The notes under the pieces were generated by a model. The model was not told the origin of the DNA, did no database searches, and worked only from the letters and a program-made list of their open reading frames with translations. From the NCBI GenBank assembly GCA_012274445.1, contig JAAROD010000015.1, forward strand, positions 3,720,001-3,784,000: DNA of 64,000 bases, in the 5' to 3' direction. A program made the position numbers and the translations under genes. Of this stretch, positions 35,283 to 46,382 are shown piece after piece; the first letter of the stretch is position 1, and each line of letters starts with the position of its first letter. This stretch comes from Sclerotiophoma versabilis (taxonomy: Eukaryota; Ascomycota; Dothideomycetes; Pleosporales; Didymellaceae).

Positions 35283-35930
35283 CAATAATAAGTATTACCT
35301 TTTAGTAAGTATATAGTATATAAAAATACTACCTTTATAGTATTGTATTTAACTTAGTTAATTAAGTTTATCTTTAGAATCTTAACTAACTTTTAAGCTA
35401 AATAGTCTACTCTATACTACTTATTATTACCTTCTACTATTATAGTTTTTTACTAAGTAATAATCTAACTTCTTATAGATTCTTCTATACTAACCTATAT
35501 CTTAAAACTAATATATATAGTGCTTATAAGCTTTACTTAAAAGTATAACTTTAATATCTACTATACTATCTAAGAATTAATTCTATAACTATTTAGTTAT
35601 TCTAACTAAATATACTAGACTTAGATTCTAATATTAGCTATCTTATATATCTTTATATAATTAGTACCTAAGTACTTAGACTATTCTATTAACTTACTAC
35701 TGTTTTTTTAGTAAGTAGAAATATTATACTACACTAGTATTAAAATTCTAGGCGTGTCTAGGCTCTAACAGAGCTAAGATAATAATATAAGTATTGTTCC
35801 AGCCTATTTACTAATAGGAGCAAACACTCGTTAGACCTCTTAGCGGTTGTCTTAGCCTAGTAGGCTAGAGTTAAGTTCTAGTATCTACTAGAGAATAGGT
35901 ATTAAAAAAAAACTTTTTCTTAACGTGGTA
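35283..35930. repeat. AT-rich continuation of the interrupted older repeat
   Basis: It matches sequence at 26.5-26.8 kb in direct orientation, so Copia element A seems nested in an older repeat. The AT-rich composition ends near 35.9 kb. Confidence 0.6.
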
Positions 35931-38900
35931 GTTTCGATAAGTAGTTTTATTAACATTGCTAGAAGATATACTAAGTTCTACGCACCGTTAGAGAAGCCAC
36001 CTTAAAGATGACCTCTGTAAGGAGAGAAATCACAACTACTAAGATCTCCCTTTACAGTCGTACGACAGACGTTTAATCAGTTTGAATTAATGCAGTGGTC
36101 TCAGCATTGACCCTCCGCGACTTTTTCCATGAATCTTTCTTTTTTCCTACAGTGGGTTATGCTTTAGACTGTCATCGAGTGCGCGAGAACATGATGATGC
36201 GACGCGTATGAATGGCACCAATTTTTAGAGATTTCTCTTTCCTAAATTTTTGGAAGAACTCTATAAGAGTATCAGTAGAGTAATGGCAGTGCAGCGCGGG
36301 GTAGCGAAGGAAAGTTTGCAGAATAGCGATGGAAGGCTTGTGGGATGTTTCAGCTGAAGGGGGGGGGGGGGGGGGGGGCAAAATCACTCCATACACCGAA
36401 GAAAGTGTATTGTCTTATATCTGATTGATATTCTGGTCGTATATGTGGTGCTGGTGGTATTCATATTGTTCATTTCCGATTATGTGTAGGTGGAAGGATC
36501 TTGAAAGCTTACCCTTGACAGTCCTGCACCTTTCGTACTTTGTGACGTCAAGATTGGTTTTCTGACTCTCTGGTTGCACTCTTCTAACTTAACATTGTTG
36601 CAGGGGCTTGTAGTAAGAGGAAGCAGCAGATATGCAGTTTAGGGTTTATCGCAGCACGTTGTTCTATACATGACTTTCTTAGCTTAAGTTTACCGCCTGT
36701 TACTGATCTCATTGATTGGAACGGTGTTGTTCATGAAATTGAGATTACTATGTTGTTTACGCACATACTTCAATTAAAACCATAAGAGTGGAACTGGAAT
36801 CTATTCAACACACCTCGCCACATAGGTCACGCTTAAGCCCACCTATTCTCCTGTAGTAATAACAACAATAATAGGCACGACCTACATAATGGCAACCCAA
36901 AGCTTCCATTCATTCTGACCCAGTGTTGAAGAGCAGCATTTACTCAGAGTTCCTGCTAAGCTAGGCTTACAGACCTAGTAAGTCTAAAAAGAAGTGGTAA
37001 CCATCATTGTAAGAAATCGTTTAGCTGATAGAATATTCTCCATTCGTAGAACCACATCTCTTAAATTTCAAAACGTTATAACGGCGTATAACATTACACT
37101 GCTTGTGCCTCATTGTTGCAATTTTGGACGAACAGCAGCCATAGCCACTCGAACTGCCAGCCTACATACTACCCAGCTCCAGAATATAAACCGCATTAGC
37201 TTGCTATTCCTACTGACCCCCTAAGTATAGGCCCCATGCTTGATACTTATCTTCTTTCCAACCAGCTCAACACTATCTCCCCATGGCAGTTTTGTTACTA
37301 ATAGGTCTGTACCGGCTCTCTAAACTAGAGTAACTCTCGCTTCTTAAGCTACACAGTTGATTTGACTACAAATACGTCTAGCAAAGGCATTAGTATTATG
37401 CTTTTATTTATTGATATATTTTTTTTACGTGAGAAATGATGGATTCAAGTGCTGCTATAGTATTGCTTATGTTTTTGCCACAGATACTACGTTGACGTCT
37501 AAGCCCCAACCAACTTCTCTATCTGTCCTGGTCCCCTTTCTTTCGTAGAACCTACACCTCCTTACCATCTCCTGTGACACTCAACCTGTTCATATTGCGG
37601 CTATAGGGATTGGCGTCGCTACGCCTGTGTATTGGCATCTCTCTTTAGTGCACTTCCTGGTGTTCCATAGTTTTTGGCTAACGCTCCACTCTAAACACAT
37701 GTGAGTATTCTTGGCGTATATCAATTACTTTTAAGAATTGTTGCAGCTGTTAGGTAAATGCCCTGCAGGCCCTGATGTACATGGCTTAGAAGTGCAGCGA
37801 CTATTCTTTCTAGTCTTCCTCTTTCTCTTCTCTTGACACGCAATACAATGCACACACGATTACCAACTCATATAACACCTCTCAAATAACCTCCACCCCA
37901 CGACCCTCCTCTTCTTCTACCTAAAAGAATCAGCTTGAGCTTTGTTGTAGCTAGCTATGTATACCAGATAGCACCTACAAACTACTTTTCTTCTCCGTAG
38001 GTCTTTTTAGTATACTGCTGATGTCTAGGTAAGGAGAATCTACTACTTATCAAAGCCAGTTCTTACTGTAACTATCCCTGCTACGTTTTCTTTAATACGT
38101 TCCATTGCTCTCTTTCTCTAATACCAACGCATTCGAAGAAGCCAAACATTGGTAATCACGAATTCTCTACCAAAATATCCTCGCAGTAAACATTGCTTCC
38201 CAGATATCTACTATATTTGATCTAATAAACTGTTAGTTTATTTAGACCAGATTGAAATCCCACTCTAACGTACAGCATTTAGGGTACGCAGGAGTCACAA
38301 TTGTTTTTTATGCATTCATTGACAATGCTGTATGGCTCGTTTGTGTTTGTGTCAGAACACCATCCTATGCAGCGTCCCAAATCCGTTCCACCTGCCGGGT
38401 CATCGCATCTGGCAAACGCCATGGGTAACATAGTAACAAAGAGGGCAAAGTGCTTCATGTTTGGATCTTGCCCGAGAACCTTGATATGTCTGGAGAAAAC
38501 GGTAGGCCAAAAAGATTACATAAAATTGAAAATCAGAACAAGGTAGTGACAGTATTAACAGTGGCTGAGGGTCTTTTTATATATAGCTAGGCTAGTCCCA
38601 AGGACATCCAGGAACAAGAGATTTGGATCATTAAATTACGGTATCGGACCGCGTTCCGGGTTGAGTTTCGGATTCAAAATTCAGTTGATAAGGCTTCACC
38701 CAGCTCTTTCAATCTGCACTGACGACCGCTACTGCTTCATGGACCTTATTATGGCATTTATGGCAGTGTTACCGTAGACATTCGACTTTATGACCACCAG
38801 CTAGCAGTATACGGCCCTATTTTGATAACTTCATACAAGATTTGACGTAATTCTAGGTCACGCGCTAATTAAAAATTGCACGCTAATCAGTATAAGTGTC

Positions 38901-39640
38901 TGCACACACATCACCCACGGTCTGGCGCCTTACTTAGATAGGTAGGTCTTTTGATAAAGTTCCCACTCCTGCCCCACCAACCTAACCGGTTCTTTGCTAA
39001 ATGGCGAACGAAGTTTTACTGTGCGTTACGGACACCTATATGTACTCTAAAACTGTAATAAAAGTACACTCGCATTTGTAGAGAGAGATCCAAACTTGAG
39101 TAAATTGGTTCTTAAACCCCATTACCTGTCGCTTATCTTTCTTGAATCTTACGGTCCAGAGTTCTGTGAGAGTTACCCTTAGATGGCCGTGGCAGCGAAC
39201 ACCGCCAAGTCTAACTCCACCATCCGTCGTTATACCGCGACAAAGTGCTGACATTTTGGTCAACACGGACAATGTGTCGAGGTCCTCCCAAACCTTTGAT
39301 CGGCAGCTATCAGCCTATCGGTGGCACTGAGGCTCACTGAGGCAGCAACAATGATTATAGATCCGTGTTATAAAGGACAGATCTGCAACCTTTCCCGAGG
39401 CCCGGATGACATATACGACAATTGGGAACGCCAGGGTAATTTGGACCGAGCCAAATGGATATATCCAATGCTTTGCTGTTCTATCCAAAGATAGATAGCA
39501 GAACGTTGAAAAAAGTCGAAAAGATCCAGACAGCTTGTTTCAACTTGAAGCTCATTGCTTCGGGTACGTCTACTGCCAGCCAGCAATGCAATAGAAGAAG
39601 AAGAAGGTTAGACAGGCTTATTAAGATAGTAATTATAAGC
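35931..39640. other. Normal-composition island without a supported gene
   Basis: Frames of 60-80 codons occur on both strands (36172-36396, 36994-37224, 38325-38546, 39036-39272, 39368-39586) but none has a domain, signal peptide or consistent intron model. A run of 20 G at 36359-36378 interrupts one of them. Decayed single-copy sequence or regulatory DNA is possible. Confidence 0.4.
36359..36378. repeat. Homopolymer run of 20 G
   Basis: There are twenty consecutive G. It could fold as a G-quadruplex and its length is likely to be uncertain in the assembly. Confidence 0.9.
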
Positions 39641-40050
39641 AGTTAAGCTTATTAGCTTTCATTTGCGCTTATAGTATAGCTCTTCCTCTAGGTATTATCT
39701 TTGCGTTATAAAACTCTACTATCTAGAGCCTCTAGGTAGCTAATATTAATCTAGGAAAGTACTTAATTTATATTACCACTTCTCCTCTATGCTAGATAAA
39801 TAATAAGATTAGACTACCTTAGCTTAAATAGGTATTTAACTATTTTATTTAGAGAAAGGTATAAAGAAAGTACTATCTATTAATTAAAGATAGCTATAGA
39901 ATTTACCTTACTAAGAAACTTCTAGAATACTACTACTAGAATTAGGTTATTATAACTATTTTACCTCTTTATAGTACCTAGACGTTTTACCTATTAAATA
40001 TAGTATACTTTAAGCCTTTCTTTTCTTACTATAGTAATAAATTTTATAAC

Positions 40051-41919
40051 TAATATACTCTATAGGTAAAAGAATTAATAGGTAAGAGAATTACTTTTAC
40101 TAAGCCTTTACTAAACTTCTCTCTATTATAGCCTAAAATACTATAAGTTAGTACTATATAAGGTAAAATAAGCTATAATATTACTTAGATATCTTTTCTA
40201 CCTTATTCTTATATATTAATATATTATATTCTATCTAGTTATACTATCTATAGTATTATTAGAATATTTTACTCTCTTTAGTATATACTTACTTCTTTAG
40301 CTTCTTTCTATTACTATATACTTTAAACTTCTTTAAAGCTACTACTTATAACCTATTTCTAACTATTAGAGTTTTCTTCTTCTATACCTACTTTCTTTTA
40401 TATAATTTCTATTATATAGTAGCCTTATTAGCTGCTTAAAGCTTACTAATCTTCTATTAGGCTAAAACTAGCTTATAGAATAAATTTACTCCTCTCTTTA
40501 TATAGTACTTAAGTGCGCTAAGAATAGAATTTAGTAAGCTACTCTACTACTTCTTATACTTTTCTTAATTTAGAGTTAACTATAACCTAAATTCTAGAGT
40601 ATTACTAGAGGTTTATAACTACTAAGGCTTATTATTAGTAGAGAGTAGTAGTAATAGAGTCTATAGCTTTATATTAAGAGTTAATATAACCTATTCTAGG
40701 TTAAATAGAACTAATCTAGTACTTTAGAACTCTTCTTAGATATTACTAATAGTAAAGACTATATTATAGGCTACTTTAAAGTAAAGAAGAAACTTAGTAT
40801 TTATAAAGTAAGTAATCTAGTTATATATAAGTATTTTAGCTTAGTACCTATATACCTTCTTTAAAGAAGAAAAATAATCTATATTAAGTAGCTTTAAGAG
40901 GTATAATAAGTAGAAAGGTATATATATAGTAATAATCTTATTATTCTTATAGTATTACTAGAATTTAAGTAAGTTATAGCTCTTATAGCTATTAATAACT
41001 AGTAGTTAGTAGGTACTAATAGTACGCTTCTTTATATATATATTAAAGTACTCTAACTACTTAAAACTAAGCTTATTAGTAGTTTAGCTATTACTAGAAA
41101 CTCTAATAACCTAATTCTAGAGTAGGTCTTTTTCTTTATACTAGCTAGAAAGGTAGTAGTATACTTTAAAGATAATAAAGAGTAGAATAGCTTATTCTTT
41201 TATATTAATATTTTATCTAACTATTATCTACTTCTAGTTACCTTACTAGACTATTTTTAGCCTTTCTTATCTTTTTAAAGCTATAATAACTACTTCTAAG
41301 AAGATCTAGCCTATTATAAAGCCTGTTTTATTAAAGTTATAGGTATTATTATTCTAAATACTATACTTAGCTTTAATATTAGCTACTAGGCTAAACTAGC
41401 TCTATATTACCTCTAAATTCTTATAAAGAGCTTACCTATAGTTATACTTATAATTAAACTTTACTTTAAGCTCTAGTTAATACTTAATAAATATACTAGG
41501 CTAGTTTATGCTAATAGAGCCTAGATTATACTTAGTATATAGAGAATTAGCTATAGCAGCTATATCTACTAGCTAGAGGCTAAATTCTTGCGTGTTTAGC
41601 TTAAGTATATACTTAATAATTACTCTTTTCTTATTATTATCTAGCCTCTATAAGTTAGCTATAGAATTAGTATATAAAAATTATTTTATATATTAGTTAC
41701 TTAGTATTATTTAAGAGACTCTATAGATAGCTGTAGTATATTACTAGGTAAGATTTATATCTTATTTAAGAGCTTAAAGTATAAGCTATATTTATACTTC
41801 TTTTAATATATTAATATTAAGTTATTATTAAGGTATTAGTATCTAGAGGTTACTTTAGTAGAGGCTTAGTAAAAGTAACTAACTTACCTATTAACTAGCT
41901 TACCTATTAGGTATATTAT
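40051..41919 (-). mobile_element. Fot1/pogo-like DNA transposon, left copy, RIP-degraded
   Basis: It is about 1.87 kb, the usual size for Fot1-type elements, with inverted terminal repeats: AATATACTCTATAGGT near 40052 and the complementary ACCTATTAGGTATATT ending near 41918. It is the reverse complement of the copy at 50757-52625 over its whole length. The transposase frame lies on the minus strand and is closed by many stops. Confidence 0.8.
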
Positions 41920-41920
41920 A

Positions 41921-43060
41921 AGTAATAATAGAAGAGTAATTATAGACTTTAGAACTAGAAATAGTATTATATAGATACTAGCTATAAAAGTAGAAAAAGT
42001 AGTTAGTAATATAATAGATATTAATTTATATAGAATATTAGTAAAGAAAAAGACTATAAAAGAAAAGAGTACTATATAGAAGTAAATATAAGAACTTAGT
42101 AGAGCTTATTAGTAATAGCCTTATCTATAATATACTATATAGTATAGTACTAGTTAAAGTTAGTAGAACCTTAAGAAATATTAATGTTAGCTAGAATAAT
42201 ACTTCTAGTAGTTATATAAGTAATAAGCTAGTAAGTAATATTAATAAGGTAGTTAAAGATAGTAGAGTAAGTACTGTTTATAAAGCTACTAGTAGAACCT
42301 TAAAAATAGTTAAGGCTACTACTTAGCTAGCTACTAGAACTCTATATACTATAAGTAGAAGTAGATATAATAATATATAGAAGTATAAGATTATTAAAGA
42401 AGAAAACTTCTAGAAAAGTATATAAAACCTATAGAATAATTAATAAGTTAAGTATAAAGTAAAGAAAAAAAAAAGCTTTTAAAAAGAAGTCTATATAGTT
42501 TATATAGAAAACTTAAACCTATATACTTCTACTAAGGCTATAGAGGTTTTAAGGTAAAGTTAATAAACTAATAGTTACTATATAGAAGAGTAATTATAAG
42601 TTAAGTTATAAAATAAAGTAATATAACTAATTAAGACTACTACTAGTACTAGAGCTATATATAAATAAACTATAATTAGCTAGTACTATATAAGTATAAG
42701 TAAAGAAGTATATATATAATAAGATTATAGCTCTATAGTAAAACCTAGATTACTTAATTTAGATACTATACTTTATTCTAAGAATAGTAGCCTATAGGTA
42801 ACTATTTTACTATTATATTATTACTCTAAGTTTTACGTATAAGTAAACGTATTAAAGTAAAAAAAAGAAGTATTATAATAAGCTAAGCTCTAAGTCTATA
42901 AGACTATATACTAAACCTATATATATAATTATAGAGTATAGCTTAGTATTCTACTATATTTTATATAAGAAGAGATAATTTCTTTTTTCTTCTTTATCTT
43001 TCTACTTCTATAGTATAGAATAAATGTATACTTATTAGAAGGCTACTTTAACTCTTAATA
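41921..43060. repeat. Left arm of a 1.14-kb inverted repeat
   Basis: It is the reverse complement of 48531-49676. Both arms are AT-rich and RIP-degraded. It directly abuts the left Fot1-like element. I cannot read a protein in it. Confidence 0.75.
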
Positions 43061-43950
43061 AAAACTACCTAAATAACTTATAAATATAGAGTTAGTAGCT
43101 CTATTAGGAATTTATATTAATATAAAGACCTTATAGATAATAATAGGTAGTTATTAATTAACCTTAATAGATTTAATAAAGGTTATAAAGATTCTAGGCT
43201 ATAGTTATATACTTCTAACTTATAATTTTAGTTATATCTAGTACCTATATTATAGCCTTTACTTTATTAATATAGATATTAAAGACAAGCTTAGTAACTT
43301 TAGTCTTCTCTACTTATTAGTGCTTGTTATGCATAGATCTAAGGGACTAGTTAGACACTCTTCTTAAAGATTAGGATTGTGTGCTTGGAACTAAGAGAAA
43401 GTTTTGTATCTCCTTTAATTAAATCTCTAGGAAGAGTACTACAACACTACTCTTGAGTAAAATTCGCCTGTCTGCAGAACACCTGCGTTTAGCTGCAACG
43501 TGACATTGCTCTACGACTTAAGACATGTTAACCTAGATTGTACCTTAGTCCGTTAGAGGATAATACTATTATAATGTTGTTGTACTGATACGGCAATGAG
43601 TCCACTCCTAGAGTGGGTTAACCAAACTGCACTATATATGCACGTATCAGCAACATATTTTGAACAGAGGCGCTTGGTTTGAGAAAGACCGTTTAAGGGA
43701 ACTACGTATTATCTGTTATCTCGAACCAGTTTGGGGCTGTCAGGATGTTGATCGCAATCGTACAACCATGTAGTGTCAGAGATAACGAGAGCAAGCAGAC
43801 TAATGCTGAATAGGAATTGATTGATTGGTTTCTTGATTGATTGGTTGCTTGCTTGCTTGCTTGCTTGATTGATTGATTGATTGATTGATTTAACGTCTTG
43901 GGGGAGGGGGGTTAGGCCCTTTCCAGTTTCCCAAGGGGCATGGACGTGCT
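43061..43950. other. Transition from AT-rich to normal composition; tetranucleotide microsatellite
   Basis: Composition becomes ordinary near 43.44 kb. At 43815-43890 the tetranucleotides TTGA and TTGC are repeated. No gene is seen. Confidence 0.5.
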
Positions 43951-45080
43951 AAATTATGGAATTATGTGGTGACACACACAGTTGAATGCATTTCGTGAGT
44001 ATTTTGCGCTAGGGCGTGGTCTACGGTACCTAACATCCTCCACCGGTTGAGGGTAGGGAGCGTAGGCCAGGTGGGAGATATTGCTGTCTTTGTATTGTGT
44101 AGGGTGTTTAGAGGGGAGACTTAGGTGATAATGCGTAGAACTGACGGAAAGAAAAAGATGTATAGGGGGAGGTATATGTCTGGGCCAAAAAGCCCGCAAG
44201 GCGCTGCTCAGAATTGCGAAGACATTTAGGTTGAGCTGATCCGCTATTGGATGCAAATGATTGTGTAGAATGATGTGACCTGCAGTAGACAAGCAAAGTC
44301 TGCCTGGAAGGTCCAGTAGTTGAGATAGGTACCGTCTGCCATCCTGGAGGGACTCAGGGGGGTGGGTGTCTAATGTCTGCCGGTAGTGGGCAATGTGGTC
44401 CGGGGTCTTGAAGACTAGTTGGAGCGACCGGAAAAAAATCTTTGGCGGCATGTTCGTGGCGGAACTTTCTGTGATACTACTTGAAGCCCCTATGTGCCGG
44501 CCGGATTGCCAGTGATCCAGCAAGGACAGGCCGAGGGAGCTCTAACGAGACCGGCGCCCTCGTTGGTGTGTAGGGCAGGTTCCAGGTCCGATAGTAGGTA
44601 GACAATTTGGAGCTTGCCCCTGCTCACCAATTTGCCTCCGGTCGTTGTAGGTAAGAGCGTACGCTCGTCCTGTACCCGGAGACAGTAGGAAGGGCTGCTG
44701 CGCTAGTAGGCCGATGCGGCTCCTTGGCCTTCGTGTCCGGTAGGGCATCAGCTGCCTCATCCCTTCAATCCCCGTTTGACCGGGAGCTCACCGTACGCGC
44801 ACGTCGTGGGCCTCCATCGTCCGGTGGCATTGAAGAAAGGCCTATTGTGACGACCGCGGGGGATTCCCCCTTAGGCACCAGATGACTAAGGTGCCATCAA
44901 CGCACATCCAGATTGTCTGTGCCTGTAGCTTTGGCAGTCGTATACTTGACCGCGATTGGCGTTGGCGGTGTGGGCAGCGGCGGTGACTTCGTTGAGGGCC
45001 GCGTTTAACTACTCTCGGGCGACAAAAGAGCCGCACACTCAAAAAGCTGACCGTCCTGTCAAGGAACAACACCAAATTCT
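43815..45080 (-). mobile_element. Possible 5'-truncated LINE with microsatellite tail
   Basis: On the minus strand an open region (43954-44451, first ATG 44451, 166 codons) is followed by a short C/T-rich trailer around the sequence complementary to TAACGTCTTGGGGGAGG and then by tandem TCAA/GCAA units. A coding segment ending in a tandem-repeat tail is how several fungal non-LTR elements end. I could not identify reverse-transcriptase motifs, so this is tentative; the ORF could be an orphan gene. Two further minus-strand frames (44542-44760, 44842-45075) lie upstream in this orientation. Confidence 0.35.
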
Positions 45081-46382
45081 AGAATTCCGAATAGACAAAT
45101 ATGTAGAGCAGCTTTGTTTCTACAATTAATACTGTTTCCAAGCGTTTCCCTGTCCATCATTAGCGAGTAGTGCTGAGACAAACATGAAGACTTCTTTACT
45201 CATAGAAATTGTCGCCTGGACAGGCGCAATAGTTGTGTATAGCTATAGCTCCTCTAATTAGGGCAAAGGGGTTGCAGCGTGAGGGGTGCTGGTAAGTTGC
45301 TCTCGTTTGGGTGTGCGGCTTTTTTGTCACCCGAGGTACCCGACACGAACATCCCGAAATTACGCTTCGGCCTTGGGAGATCGGAGGAGGGCTTTTAGCA
45401 ACCTGGATGGTTGCGGAAAGCCGCAACACTGTAGGAAATGAGTTTCTAGCTATAAAGCATTTGCCCGTAGCATTGCTACCGCTGAACCGTTTTTACGATG
45501 TTGAAAGGCAAACAAGGTTTCTTCTAGTCCAACTTTGGTGTCGCGAAACAAACGACCCGAACACGCCATGCGCATGGCAAAAGGGGCGCCACACCCGCTT
45601 CGGCTCTGGTCAAGATAAGCATTGTATCAGAATCTGGATTGCTCAATCAGTGTTCTGCCAGCCATACTAGCTTGCAATGCTCATCTTGAACACCCGCTCG
45701 TAAGGGTTTGTCGATTTTAGAGTTTCTTTACGACTCGGGCATTACGGTCGATGTTTCTCCTTTCACAGGCATCAAATCCAAGCATGGACCTGGGTGCAGA
45801 TCAGGCATTGAACACGACCAGACAATAGTGCAGATCGTTGGGATCAGCGCATGGATATTCCACCGTCCTTCCCACGATTCTCTGCAAATTTAAAGGATCG
45901 TTCGGAAAAAGCGAAAGAAGCGATGCTGTCGCCAAAGCTGACGTGTGTGGGATAGTCCACCATGCTCGGTGCCGAACCTATACGAATGCGTGCCAAATGA
46001 TGACGGATACGAGAGCCAAAACGTACTTGGAAAGTGAAAGGGCCTTTAGGATAACTAACCTGCTATGCCTTCGGTTTAGTACAAACACCGGTGTGCGAGT
46101 TTTGAGACATATTCAATAGGTATTGCTGGCCATAGTGTTTCCCAAAATAGAAGGCATGATCCAGAGAATGAGATATGTTACGACTATATATTTTGAGATA
46201 CTGTACGGCTGAATTGAAGCAGCAACAATCATTGCATCTCATCTTATCTCCTTCCTTCCTTCCTTCTTCTACTACACTTTGGTCGTAGTCTTTCGTTTGT
46301 GCTATTAGCACTCACAGTCTTTTCAAAAATCAACAAGTCGACATTCCTTATCTACGTACATTCTAGCAACAAGAAAGTCAAG
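45081..46382. other. Upstream region of the hexapeptide-repeat gene
   Basis: Short plus-strand frames (45311-45670, 45838-46119) show no domains. Nearer the gene, CTATATATT at about 46183 and a CCTT-repeat pyrimidine tract at 46250-46270 make a plausible core promoter for the gene at 46383. Confidence 0.45.

Noticed and set aside
36172..36396. 74-residue minus-strand frame with a run of prolines
   Set aside because: The prolines come from the 20-G homopolymer; nothing else supports coding.
38325..38546. Plus-strand frame of about 74 residues with several Cys
   Set aside because: No signal peptide, no family, no promoter; likely chance.
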